Shown here piece by piece: positions 10,503-18,209 of a DNA stretch of 64,000 nucleotides. The stretch covers positions 186,001-250,000 of the forward strand of contig NZ_FMZS01000009.1 of assembly GCF_900101265.1 (NCBI RefSeq), in the 5' to 3' direction. The DNA comes from Massilia sp. PDC64 (lineage in GTDB: Bacteria; Pseudomonadota; Gammaproteobacteria; Burkholderiales; Burkholderiaceae_D). The position numbers and the translations under genes were made by a program. The stretch's first letter is position 1. The number at the start of each line of letters is the position of its first letter. The notes below the pieces were generated by a model. That model had not been told where the DNA came from. It was given only the letters and a program-made list of their open reading frames with translations, and did not search any database.

Positions 10503-11516
10503 TCAGGAGTGACTCAGCGCGTTCGACAGCAGCTTGGCCGTGATGTCGACGATCGGGATCACGCGCTCATAGGCCATGCGCGTGGGCCCGATGACGCCGA
10601 GGGTGCCGACGATCTTGCCGTTCACTTCGTACGGCGCGGTGACGACGCTCATCTCGTCCATCGGCACGAGCTTCGATTCGCCGCCGATGAAGATCTGCAC
10701 GCCGCCGGCCTTGCTGGACACGTCGAGCAGCTGCATGAGGCCCGTCTTCTGCTCGAACATCTCGAACATCTGGCGTAGCGAGCTCATGTTGGACGACAGG
10801 TCCGACACCGAGAGCAGGTTGCGCTCGCCCGCGATGATCATGTCGTCCGTCTCGGCCAGCGCTTCGCTGCCCGCCTCCACGGCGGCCTGCATCAGGCGGC
10901 CCATGTCGTCGCGCAGCTGGCGCAATTCACCCGTCAGGCGGCCGCGTACCTCGTCGAACGACAGGCCGGCGAAGTGCTGGTTCAGGTAATTGGCCGATTG
11001 CGTCAGCTGGGCCGGCGAATAATCGACGTCGGTCAGCAGCAGGCGGTTCTGCACGTCGCCGCGCGGGTCGACGATGACGAGCAGGATGCGCTTTTCCGAC
11101 AGGCGCAGGAATTCGATCTGCTGGAACGCGGATTCGCGCCGCGGACTCTGCACGACGCCGGCGAACTGCGACAGCGACGACAGCATCTGGGCCGCGTTGG
11201 CGATCACCTTCTGCGGCTGGTGCGCGGGCAGGCGCATGCTGGCCTCCACCGCGTTCTCGTCGATCTGCTGCACGGTGAGCAGGGTATCGACGAACAGGCG
11301 GTAGCCGCGCGGCGTGGGAATGCGGCCGGCCGACGTGTGCGGACTGGCGACGTAACCCATTTCCTCGAGGTCGGCCATGATGTTGCGGATCGTGGCCGGG
11401 GACAGGTCGAGGCCGGAGATCTTCGACAGCGCGCGCGAACCGACCGGCTGGCCGTCGGCGATGTAGCGCTCGACCAGGGCCTTCAACAGGGTTTGTGCAC
11501 GGTTATCGAGTTGCAT
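10503..11516 (-). CDS. hrcA: Heat-inducible transcription repressor HrcA
   Basis: A 337-residue repressor of class I heat-shock genes. The N-terminal winged helix includes LVERYIADGQPVGSRAL and DLSPATIRNIMADLEEMGY. A GAF-like middle domain follows, and VIGPTRMAYERVIPIV lies near the C-terminus, all characteristic of HrcA. It binds CIRCE inverted repeats, usually ahead of groESL. I see no CIRCE sequence upstream of this gene or elsewhere near it. Confidence 0.96.
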   Translation of the reverse strand: MQLDNRAQTLLKALVERYIADGQPVGSRALSKISGLDLSPATIRNIMADLEEMGYVASPHTSAGRIPTPRGYRLFVDTLLTVQQIDENAVEASMRLPAHQPQKVIANAAQMLSSLSQFAGVVQSPRRESAFQQIEFLRLSEKRILLVIVDPRGDVQNRLLLTDVDYSPAQLTQSANYLNQHFAGLSFDEVRGRLTGELRQLRDDMGRLMQAAVEAGSEALAETDDMIIAGERNLLSVSDLSSNMSSLRQMFEMFEQKTGLMQLLDVSSKAGGVQIFIGGESKLVPMDEMSVVTAPYEVNGKIVGTLGVIGPTRMAYERVIPIVDITAKLLSNALSHS

Positions 11517-11575
11517 GGTCTAACCAGGATTTCGTTTCATTTCTGTCATTATGCACGTTCGGTCGACGGTTGTGC

Positions 11576-12298
11576 TTAACCGTGCACGTCGTCGTGCTCG
11601 CGTTTGAGCCAGTCCAGCAGTTCGTCGAAGTCGCGCACGATGGCATCCGGCACCACCTCGTGCTCGAGGTGCTTCGTCGACCCCGTGCGGTTCATCCACA
11701 CGGCACGCAGGCCGGCGCGCTGGGCGCCCTGCACGTCGAGCAGCACGTCGTCGCCGACGTAGACCGCATCCTCGGGCGCCACGCCCAGTTCCTTGCAGGC
11801 GGCCAGGAAGATGGCCGCGTCCGGCTTGGCCACGCCGAACCGGGACGCCGCCACCGACACCTTGAAGTGGTGCGACAGGCCGATCGTGCGCAGGTCGGCG
11901 TTGCCGTTCGAGATCGACCCGATCAGCACGCGGTTCTTCAGTTTCAGCAGCCCCGGCAGCACGTCATCGTACGGGATCACGGCATTGCGCGCGGCGAAGA
12001 ACTGCGCCATCGCGTGTTCGACCTTGGCCGCATCCTCGCCCGCCTGCTGGAAGGCGTCGACGAGGCCGGCATGGCGCAGCTTGCCGAGGTCGAGCTGGAA
12101 TTCCGGCTTGCGGGCGAGGAGTTCCAGGCGCGCCTGGCGCAAGGTGTCGATCGTGAAGCGTTCGGCCACGCGCGGCGCGTGCTCGCGCAACCACGCGAAC
12201 AGCTTCTCTTCAGCCTGCAGGATCACGGGGGCGATGGGCCACAGCGTGTCGTCGAGGTCGAACAGGATGGCTTTGGGCCAGGCACGGCGCGTGTTCAT
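11576..12298 (-). CDS. HAD-superfamily hydrolase (YigB/YjjG-like phosphatase)
   Basis: A 240-residue haloacid dehalogenase-type phosphatase. Motif I is FDLDDTLW near residue 14, with the nucleophile Asp and the acid/base Asp two residues later. Motif II is GSISNGN, motif III Lys is in GVAKPD, and motif IV is YVGDDVLLD. A helical cap sits between motifs I and II (C1 type). Such proteins dephosphorylate small sugar, nucleotide or flavin phosphates; the substrate is not evident. It follows hrcA's upstream region on the same strand with 59 bases between the genes. Confidence 0.85.
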   Translation of the reverse strand: MNTRRAWPKAILFDLDDTLWPIAPVILQAEEKLFAWLREHAPRVAERFTIDTLRQARLELLARKPEFQLDLGKLRHAGLVDAFQQAGEDAAKVEHAMAQFFAARNAVIPYDDVLPGLLKLKNRVLIGSISNGNADLRTIGLSHHFKVSVAASRFGVAKPDAAIFLAACKELGVAPEDAVYVGDDVLLDVQGAQRAGLRAVWMNRTGSTKHLEHEVVPDAIVRDFDELLDWLKREHDDVHG

Positions 12299-12530
12299 GG
12301 TCGGGATTGCAGCTCCAGAAACGAAGCTTGGAGAGTGGAAAGGAGCGGTCCAAGCATAACGAGGGCAGCGTCGAAAAGCAATGGCGCCCGGGACACGGGC
12401 TCATGGTTACACCGTGATACAAAGCCAAATGGAGCCGCGGCTTGCCAAATGCACTAAAATGATGGGCATTTTTCTATTCAGCCGTACCGGCGCAGCGTCC
12501 GCGCGCCACCCATTCCACTGTGGAGATTTT

Positions 12531-13130
12531 ATGAAGAGCTCGATCCTGCGTGCCGGCGTTGTAGCGCTGGCATGCGCGCTGGGCCTGTCCGCCTGCGGCG
12601 GCGGGAGCGGCGACCTGTACCTGACCGGCGCGGTCTACAACGTGACCAAGGATGGTCTGGTGCTGACGAATAACGGCGAAGAGCTGGCCGTGACGTCGCC
12701 GTACACCTCGTTCCAGTTCAACAACCGCATTTCGACCGACGACCAGTTCGACATCAAGATCAAGGCTGTTCCGTCGAACGTCGCGAAGATCGACGATTGC
12801 GTCGTCACCAACGGCAAGGCGCGCGCCAACTACTACACGATCGCGCAGATCAGCGTGACCTGCAAGATCCGCCAGCGCGCGCTGACGGCGAACATCGTCA
12901 ACCTGACGACCAGCGGTCTCGTGATCATCAACGGCGCCGACCGCCGCGACGTCGCGGCCGGCACGACGAGCGTACCGATGACCCCCGTGAACGAAGACGG
13001 CGCGTACGGCGTCACCGTCCTGCAGCAGCCGACCGGCCAGACCTGCACCGTCAGCGGCGGCGGCAACGGCACCGGCGGCGGCAACATGGGCGCGACCGAA
13101 AGCACCACCGTCACCGTCACCTGCTCTTAA
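12531..13130 (+). CDS. Exported lipoprotein with one YGVTVL-QPTGQTC module
   Basis: A 199-residue lipoprotein. The signal peptide ends in the lipobox GLSACGGG. The mature part carries beta-rich repeats; the best match to its neighbour is YGVTVLQQPTGQTCTVSGGG followed by NGTGGGNM near the C-terminus. Related modules (a GLV-NNG loop, then NVTVL-QP--QTC-V) occur in many Burkholderiales surface proteins of unknown function. ATG at 12531 was chosen because it starts a clean signal peptide; the open frame extends upstream without a signal. The neighbour at 13148 is a paralog 17 bases downstream, so the two form a tandem operon. Confidence 0.75.
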   Translation: MKSSILRAGVVALACALGLSACGGGSGDLYLTGAVYNVTKDGLVLTNNGEELAVTSPYTSFQFNNRISTDDQFDIKIKAVPSNVAKIDDCVVTNGKARANYYTIAQISVTCKIRQRALTANIVNLTTSGLVIINGADRRDVAAGTTSVPMTPVNEDGAYGVTVLQQPTGQTCTVSGGGNGTGGGNMGATESTTVTVTCS

Positions 13131-13147
13131 TTCCTGGAGAGACCCAC

Positions 13148-13882
13148 ATGAAGTTTTCCCTCGCGCGTCCGGCCCTCGCCCTCGCGATCATGGCGACGCT
13201 GGCGTCCTGCGGCGGCGGCGGCAAGGCCACCTATCCGGTCAACGTCACCGTCACCGGCCTGCTGTATCCGGGCCTGACCATGAGCACGAACGGCATGGAC
13301 GTGGACGTGGCCCCGCCGGCAAAAGCCGGCGACGATGTCTCGTTCACGTTCCCGAACGAAATCGAATACGGCGTGATCTACAACGTGGTGCCGAAGGGCG
13401 CGAACCTGACGTCGTCACCCGCCACGTACGGCAAGCAGCCGTTGCACCAGACCTGCCTGCCGGCGACCACCTATCCGAGGAGCCTGCCCCACACGGCCAC
13501 GGCAGGCCAGCTGGCGCGGATCCAGGTGAACTACGACTGCACGATGAATGCGTATCCGCTGACGGGCGTCGTCAAGGGCCTGACCGGCACCGGCCTCGTC
13601 GTCGCCAACGGCAGCTCGAGCAGCGTCACCCTCTCGCCGGTGCTGGACGCCAACAACAAGCCGACGGGTGCCGACGTTGCATTGGTGCTCGGCAACGTCG
13701 TCTGGAACCAGACGTACGGCGTGACCGTCCTGACCCAGCCCACCGGCCAGACGTGCAAGGTCACGGCGGGCGGCGACAACGGCACCGGCGGCGGCACGAT
13801 GACGGATACGAATACGTCGAACAGCCTGGCCGAGACCAAGGGCGTGACCAACCTGGTCGTCACCTGCGTCGCATCGAGCTGA
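13148..13882 (+). CDS. Exported lipoprotein paralog, two-module version
   Basis: A 244-residue lipoprotein with lipobox ATLASCGGGG. It holds two beta-rich modules. The first is degenerate (residues about 25-135). The second (about 140-240) closely matches the upstream paralog: GLTGTGLVVANGSS, then YGVTVLTQPTGQTCKV and NGTGGGTM. A ribosome-binding site, GGAGAG, precedes the start. The paired Cys at module ends suggests disulfides in the periplasm or at the cell surface. Function unknown; a structural or adhesive cell-envelope role would be a guess. Confidence 0.75.
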   Translation: MKFSLARPALALAIMATLASCGGGGKATYPVNVTVTGLLYPGLTMSTNGMDVDVAPPAKAGDDVSFTFPNEIEYGVIYNVVPKGANLTSSPATYGKQPLHQTCLPATTYPRSLPHTATAGQLARIQVNYDCTMNAYPLTGVVKGLTGTGLVVANGSSSSVTLSPVLDANNKPTGADVALVLGNVVWNQTYGVTVLTQPTGQTCKVTAGGDNGTGGGTMTDTNTSNSLAETKGVTNLVVTCVASS

Positions 13883-13942
13883 GCGTTTCGGGCGAGTTGA
13901 TGAGATATCGCAATTTCTTATAACGAATATGCGAAACAAAAA

Positions 13943-13972
13943 TTGGACTGATATGCTGTAGCGCAGCATAAT
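13943..13972 (+). promoter_or_regulatory. Promoter with a palindrome in the spacer
   Basis: TTGGAC (13943-13948) and CATAAT (13967-13972) are separated by 18 bases. The spacer contains TATGCTG-TAGCG-CAGCATA (13952-13970), 7-bp arms of a 19-bp palindrome that also overlaps the -10 element. This is the geometry expected for a repressor operator, but the regulator is unknown. An alternative promoter, TTGATG (13897) and TATAAC (13919), lies just upstream. Confidence 0.5.
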
Positions 13973-13978
13973 TGCACC

Positions 13979-14043
13979 TGTCTCCTCCAACTCTCCTCAG
14001 AAAGAATTGGATTTAAGCCCGCCTCAACAGCGGGCTTTTTTTT
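13979..14043 (+). ncRNA. Candidate small RNA ending in an intrinsic terminator
   Basis: Between the promoter above and a strong terminator lies a stretch of about 65 bases with no credible reading frame. It contains two pyrimidine-rich segments, CTCCTCC (13982-13988) and CTCTCCTC (13991-13998), which could pair with Shine-Dalgarno sequences as in CU-rich bacterial sRNAs. The start is inferred from the promoter. The same terminator could instead end the upstream lipoprotein transcript. Confidence 0.4.
14015..14043 (+). terminator. Strong intrinsic terminator
   Basis: AAGCCCGC pairs with GCGGGCTT around a 7-base loop, and eight T residues follow (14036-14043). It lies 132 bases past the second lipoprotein gene. 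Confidence 0.85.
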
Positions 14044-14223
14044 CGCCCATACGGCAATACAGGTCCCTGCGGCGGCATGCCGTCGCGGCGGGTCAGGGTC
14101 TGCGGAGTGCCGGCGGAGGTGCCGGTAGGGTCTGGTGCGATCGGCCTCTGGGGCCTTGGTCCGAACGGCGCTCTCGAGCTGCGCGTTCTTCGTCTTCACT
14201 GCCGGGAGGCAGTTGCTGCGTAA

Positions 14224-14400
14224 TCAGGCGCCGAGGCGCTTCGCGGTCACCTTGACGACGGCCATCTGCTGGCCTTCGATCGTCACCTGGGCATCGTAGC
14301 GTTCATGCTTGGCGACGCTGGCGGCGTGCGCGGCGCTGGTGACGCCCACGAGGACGGCGGCTGCGAGGAAGATGGCTTCCATGTTTTTCAGGACGTTCAT
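14224..14400 (-). CDS. Exported micropeptide, copy A
   Basis: A 58-residue peptide with an N-terminal signal ending SAAHA (residue 26), leaving a mature peptide of about 32 residues rich in polar residues (ASVAKHERYDAQ, then EGQQMAVVKVTAKRL). It is nearly identical to the peptide at 14419-14613. Over 56 aligned residues they differ only at position 6, while about a dozen bases differ, almost all silently. That pattern shows selection on the peptide and supports real coding. The downstream flank to the terminator at 14043 shows no further gene. Function unknown. Confidence 0.7.
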   Translation of the reverse strand: MNVLKNMEAIFLAAAVLVGVTSAAHAASVAKHERYDAQVTIEGQQMAVVKVTAKRLGA

Positions 14401-14418
14401 TTGTATTCTCCTTGACGT

Positions 14419-14613
14419 TCAGATGGCGGCTTTGTCGGCGGAGCTCAGGCGCTTCGCGGTCACTTTGACGACGGCCATCTGCTGGCCTTCGATCGTCACC
14501 TGGGCGTCGTAGCGCTCGTGTTTGGCGACGCTGGCGGCGTGTGCGGCGCTCGTCACACCCACGAGGACGGCGGCTGCGAGAAAGATGGCTTCCATGTGTT
14601 TGAGGACGTTCAT
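14419..14613 (-). CDS. Exported micropeptide, copy B
   Basis: A 64-residue peptide with the same signal sequence as copy A and a C-terminal tail SSADKAAI in place of the GA of copy A. It is the promoter-proximal member of the pair; copy A starts 18 bases after its stop, each preceded by an AGGAGA-type ribosome-binding site. Mature length is about 38 residues, with no Cys and no double-glycine leader, so it does not look like a classical bacteriocin. A periplasmic or secreted small protein of unknown role is the safest reading. Confidence 0.72.
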   Translation of the reverse strand: MNVLKHMEAIFLAAAVLVGVTSAAHAASVAKHERYDAQVTIEGQQMAVVKVTAKRLSSADKAAI

Positions 14614-14843
14614 TTTGCTCTCCTTGAAGGGTTGGTTCGTTTCGTTGATGGTGTCACTTTAGGCGTACGCCCCCTTCACTTCCATCGACGTGCGACGAAA
14701 CGCAAAAAACACGGGATGGAAGGATCAAAAGCGGGCCCAAAAAGCCGATGGTGCGTTGCCACATGAGCGGCGCACGCATGAGAACGCTCAACAACCGGGC
14801 CGGACTCGCTGGCGATACTCGTCGAGGGCACAAAGGGGGGAAC

Positions 14844-15593
14844 ATGGATCGGCAAAACATCCTGGAACTCGAGGCAAACGGGGCCGAAACGCACTTGGCG
14901 ACGGTGCGCGCCTGGAACGCGCTGGCGCTACGGACGATCGGCACCATGCAGCCCGCGCGTGCGCTCGCGCTCGTGCATACCTGCATGTACAACACCTGGG
15001 CGGCCTACGACGACAATGCCCGCCAGACCGTCCACGGCGTGGCCGTGCGGCTGCCTCATGGGGCACGGGACGCCGCCAGCAAGGCCGCCGCGATGGGGTA
15101 TGCGGCCCACGCCGTCATCGCCGGCCTGGACGCAGATACGGATGCGGGTCCGTTCACGCCGGAAGGCATCGGACGCGCGCAGGCGGCGGCCGTGCTCGAC
15201 GTCCGTCACCGGGACCAGCCGTTCGCGCTGATGCCGGCCGAGGTCCGTCCGGCCCCCGCCGCGCGGCCGCTGGCGCTCGCCGACGTCTGGTGCGACGTGG
15301 CGCAGCGCGTGTCCATCCGCGACGGGCATGACGACGACCGCGACGTGTTGCTGTTTTTCGTGCTGGCCAATGCGCTGGCCGACGCGGACGACGCTGCCCG
15401 GGACAGCGTCTGCATCGCCTTTGCCGCCGCCGAGGCGTTGCGCCGCTTTACGGGCAGCGACCGCCTGGACGCCGGCGTGACGTACACGGACCTGGCGGCG
15501 CAGGCTGGCGCGGGGCCCGCCCAGGAAGCGGGAAGAAAGATCGGCGCGCGCGTGTTCGACAAGGCGCGCCGCTATTGGCAAGGACGGCTGTAA
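14844..15593 (+). CDS. Uncharacterised protein resembling the N-terminal region of vanadium haloperoxidase-like enzymes
   Basis: A 249-residue, alanine-rich, mostly helical protein without a signal peptide. Residues about 15-55 (VRAWNALALRTIGTMQPARA, then LALVHTCMYNTWAAYDD) match the first helices of vanadium haloperoxidase/PAP2-related proteins, in which AR-LA-VHTAMYDAWAAYD is characteristic. The C-terminal vanadate-binding motifs (KxxxxxxRP, SGH, RxxxH) are not visible, so halogenating or phosphatase activity is not expected. ATG at 14844 follows AAAGGGGGG, a good ribosome-binding site; an open frame extends upstream without one. It may be a truncated or repurposed relative. Confidence 0.55.
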   Translation: MDRQNILELEANGAETHLATVRAWNALALRTIGTMQPARALALVHTCMYNTWAAYDDNARQTVHGVAVRLPHGARDAASKAAAMGYAAHAVIAGLDADTDAGPFTPEGIGRAQAAAVLDVRHRDQPFALMPAEVRPAPAARPLALADVWCDVAQRVSIRDGHDDDRDVLLFFVLANALADADDAARDSVCIAFAAAEALRRFTGSDRLDAGVTYTDLAAQAGAGPAQEAGRKIGARVFDKARRYWQGRL

Positions 15594-15611
15594 CGCGCGC
15601 TGTAACGCGTC

Positions 15612-16256
15612 TTACGGATGCGACGCGGTGCCGGACGACTGGCTCGCGCCCGTGCCCGAGCCGCCCGCGCTGCCCGCTGCCGAACCGCTGGCGCTGCCCT
15701 CGACGGCCACGCTGCCGTTCACGGACGACGCCGCATCCCATGCCGAGCCGGCGGCGCCGCGGGCGGTACCTGCCGCCGCGCTGCCGGCGCCGACCACACG
15801 GTCGCGTGCCTGCCCTGCCGCGCCGCGGGCCGCGCCGGCGGCACCGCCGAGTGCACCGGTGACGGCACCACCGTCCACGCTGGCCGAAGCCGAACCGTCG
15901 GCGCGGGCCGAGCCGCCGCCACCCGCATTGCCGGCGAGGCTGCCGGCGCCGGCCAGCAGGCCCGGCCGCTGCGCGGGTGCGGCGGGCGCGGACGCGTTGT
16001 CCGCCGCCTGCCGGTCGGCGGCGCGGCTCGCGCGGCCGGCCGTCTCGCCGCGCACGCCGTCCGTCGTGTCGCGCAGCGTGCCGCCCATCGTGTGCAGGCG
16101 GCCCATGTCGTTCATCCCGCTCATCCCGCCCAGGCCGCCAATGGACCCGCCCAACGAGCCGCCCAACGAGCCGCCCAGCCGGCCGCCGAGCAGTTGCGCG
16201 TGAGCCTGGGTGGCGAGACCGAGGGCGAGGATGAGGGCGAGGTATTTGGCTTTCAT
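15612..16256 (-). CDS. Exported Gly/Ala/Ser-rich low-complexity protein
   Basis: A 214-residue protein with a signal peptide (MKAKYLALILALGLATQAHA). The mature part starts with short glycine repeats (GGRLGGSLGGSLGGSIGGLG) and continues as Ala/Gly/Ser-rich sequence with a few charged residues. No enzymatic motif is seen. The start at 16256 follows AAGGAGAACAG. It lies 95 bases downstream of the subtilase gene on the same strand and could be its substrate or a surface component; that is inference. Low complexity makes homology calls unreliable. Confidence 0.6.
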   Translation of the reverse strand: MKAKYLALILALGLATQAHAQLLGGRLGGSLGGSLGGSIGGLGGMSGMNDMGRLHTMGGTLRDTTDGVRGETAGRASRAADRQAADNASAPAAPAQRPGLLAGAGSLAGNAGGGGSARADGSASASVDGGAVTGALGGAAGAARGAAGQARDRVVGAGSAAAGTARGAAGSAWDAASSVNGSVAVEGSASGSAAGSAGGSGTGASQSSGTASHP

Positions 16257-16305
16257 GACTGTTCTCCTTGTGATGGGGCGGTGGATGTCACCGCCGATAC
16301 AAGGA

Positions 16306-16332
16306 AAACGGATGGGCTCGCCGTTTTCTTCC
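16306..16332 (-). promoter_or_regulatory. Candidate ECF-type promoter before the Gly/Ala-rich gene
   Basis: On the minus strand GGAAG and CGTTT are separated by 17 bases, 50 bases before the start codon at 16256. The same two elements with the same spacing, and the same AAAA after GGAAG, occur at 17680-17706 before the sigma factor gene. The right half also forms a hairpin (GAAAACGG/CCGTTTTC, 16304-16328). Confidence 0.4.
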
Positions 16333-16351
16333 ATCCCTTCGAAAAAATTTT

Positions 16352-17629
16352 TCAGCGCAGGTCCGCCGGGTCCGTGCGCAGGTTCGCGCCGACGACGCCG
16401 TACCCGATCTCGTCGTTCGCGACGGCCCCGCCGGCTTCGCGCGCGAGCGCGTCCACGGCGCGTGCGGCGGCGGCCCGGTCCGGCCGGGGCAGGCGCTGCG
16501 CCAGCAGGGCCGCGACGATGGGCGCCGCGAACGACGTGCCGCGCACCTGGCGGTACGGCGGCGTGCCCGGCGCCGCGCTGACCATCTGGCTGCCCGGCGC
16601 GGCGAATTTCACCTGCGGCCCCCGCGCCGCTTCCGGCAGCGGCCGGCCGCGCCGGTCCACGCCCGTCACGCCGACGACGCCCGGATAGCTGGCCGGATAC
16701 AGCGGCGGGGCCGCCGGCCCGTCGTTGCCGACGGCCGCCACGAGCAGGTGTCCCCGCGCCTGCATGGCGGCGACGGCGCGCGCCAGCAGCGCGTTCGACG
16801 GTCCGACGAGGCTGATGTTCACGACGCCGACATCCTGCTGGTCCAGCCAGCCGAGTGCGGCCGCGATGCGGTCGGCCGCGCCGCCCACCGGGCTGCCGCA
16901 GTACACGTCGGCCGCATACAGTCTGGCCCCGGGGGCCACGCCGCGCAGGTAGTCGGAGCGCCCGACCATCAGCGCCGCCACCGCCGTGCCGTGCGGCGCG
17001 GGCATCGCCTGGCCGCCGCAGCCCCAGCGCGTGATGACGGCATCCTCGAACACGGGGTGGGTGCCGTCCACGCCGCTGTCGACGAGGCCGATGCGCACGG
17101 CGGCGCCCCCGCCTGCCCGCACACCGGCCGCGTCGCCACTGCCCGTATAGACATGGTTGAAATCATAGGAGCCCGCCGGATCGATGGCGCGCAGGCGCTC
17201 GACCATGGCCGCCGTCGATGCACCGGCCGGCAGGCGCAGCACGACGATGCGCTCGCCCAGCCCCGGCAGCGTCTCGTCGCGCACGACCGTCGCCCCCGCG
17301 TCCCGCGCCGCCTGCAGGGCCGCTTCGGACGGGGCCCCCGCCAGCACCTCGCCGCGCAGGGCGGGCTCGCCGCGCGGGTCGGCCTCGACCTGGTCGGGAT
17401 GGTCACGCAGCAGGCGCTTGACCGTGTCGAGGCGCAGGCTGCCCAGATCTGGCAACGGCGCCCGGTCGAGCAGACGGTCGACGGGGCGCCGCACGCCGTC
17501 CAGACCCAGCGGGCCGATCCGGTTCGGCAGCGGCAGTGACGGCAGACCCAGCTGCGCATGCGCGGAGGCCGTCCCGCACAAGAGCGCCATGGCAAGGGCA
17601 ACACGCATATTTACAAGAGGGAATTTCAT
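16352..17629 (-). CDS. Secreted S8 family serine protease (subtilase)
   Basis: A 425-residue protein with a signal peptide ending SAHA. A prodomain-like region (about residues 60-165) precedes the catalytic domain. The triad is visible: Asp184 in GLVDSGVDG, His213 in HGTAVAALM and Ser366 in GTSFAAP, with the oxyanion Asn in AVGNDG. All are intact, so an active extracytoplasmic protease is expected. Two Cys in the catalytic domain (RWGCGG, VYCGSP) may form a disulfide. It is divergent from an ECF sigma/anti-sigma pair and followed by the Gly/Ala-rich exported protein, which suggests shared control. The in-window start MKFPLVNMRV could also be the Met eight residues in. Confidence 0.88.
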   Translation of the reverse strand: MKFPLVNMRVALAMALLCGTASAHAQLGLPSLPLPNRIGPLGLDGVRRPVDRLLDRAPLPDLGSLRLDTVKRLLRDHPDQVEADPRGEPALRGEVLAGAPSEAALQAARDAGATVVRDETLPGLGERIVVLRLPAGASTAAMVERLRAIDPAGSYDFNHVYTGSGDAAGVRAGGGAAVRIGLVDSGVDGTHPVFEDAVITRWGCGGQAMPAPHGTAVAALMVGRSDYLRGVAPGARLYAADVYCGSPVGGAADRIAAALGWLDQQDVGVVNISLVGPSNALLARAVAAMQARGHLLVAAVGNDGPAAPPLYPASYPGVVGVTGVDRRGRPLPEAARGPQVKFAAPGSQMVSAAPGTPPYRQVRGTSFAAPIVAALLAQRLPRPDRAAAARAVDALAREAGGAVANDEIGYGVVGANLRTDPADLR

Positions 17630-17679
17630 GAGCGGATCATATATGATTGGCCGGCATACTGAATTAACGAACGGCGCCG

Positions 17680-17706
17680 GGAAGAAAATCCCTGCCCGGA
17701 TCGTTT
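17680..17706 (+). promoter_or_regulatory. Candidate ECF-type promoter before the sigma factor gene
   Basis: GGAAG (17680-17684), 17 bases, CGTTT (17702-17706), matching the element at 16306-16332. The leader to the sigma factor ATG at 17721 would be very short (about 10 bases), which weakens the call. Confidence 0.35.
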
Positions 17707-17720
17707 ACCTCATAGAGACC

Positions 17721-18209
17721 ATGCTTGCCGACGACATCGCCGCCCTGCTGCCCCGCATGCGCCGCTTCGCGCGGGCGCTGACCTTTCATCGCGAAGACGC
17801 GGACGACCTCGTCCAGATCGCGATGGAGCGCGCGCTCGGCCGCAGCGAACAATGGGAACCGGGCACGCGGCTCGACAGCTGGCTGTTCCGCATCATCAAG
17901 AACGCGTGGATCGACGAAGTGCGCAGCCGGACGCGGCGCGCGGAGTTGTTCGCGCCGGAAGAAGAAGGCGAACACGTGGGCGACGACACGGCGCAGGCGC
18001 AGCAGCAGCGGCTCGCCCTGCAGAAAGCGATCAGCCTGCTGTCCGAGGAGCACCGGCTCGTCGTCGGCCTCGTGCTCGTCGATGGCCTGCCGTACAAGGA
18101 AGCGGCCGACGTGCTGGAGATCCCCGTCGGGACGCTCACCAGCCGTCTCGCGCGCGCCCGCGAGGCCTTGCAGCAGTTGCTTGCCGACCCAACACGAAGG
18201 ACACCATGA
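17721..18209 (+). CDS. ECF-type RNA polymerase sigma factor
   Basis: A 162-residue sigma-70 family factor with only regions 2 and 4, as in the extracytoplasmic-function group. Region 2 contains HREDADDLVQIAMERAL and LDSWLFRIIKNAWIDEVRSR. Region 4 contains LSEEHRLVVGLVLVDGLPYK and the helix-turn-helix EAADVLEIPVGTLTSRLARA. The start MLADDIAALLPRMRRFARAL fits relatives; the open frame continues far upstream through the antisense of the protease gene. Its stop overlaps the next start (ATGA), coupling it to the membrane anti-sigma gene. Likely targets include itself and the neighbouring exported proteins, by inference from clustering. Confidence 0.88.
   Translation: MLADDIAALLPRMRRFARALTFHREDADDLVQIAMERALGRSEQWEPGTRLDSWLFRIIKNAWIDEVRSRTRRAELFAPEEEGEHVGDDTAQAQQQRLALQKAISLLSEEHRLVVGLVLVDGLPYKEAADVLEIPVGTLTSRLARAREALQQLLADPTRRTP

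Noticed and set aside
11517..11575. Possible CIRCE element upstream of hrcA
   Set aside because: No TTAGCACTC-N9-GAGTGCTAA-like repeat is found in this gap.
13918..14199. Minus-strand frame across the candidate sRNA and terminator
   Set aside because: It reads through a strong terminator hairpin, has no signal or domain, and no ribosome-binding site.
14614..14843. GGAAG elements before the micropeptides (near 14680) and the haloperoxidase-like gene (near 14716) as ECF promoters
   Set aside because: Neither has CGTTT or a similar -10 at 17 bases, unlike the sites at 16306 and 17680.
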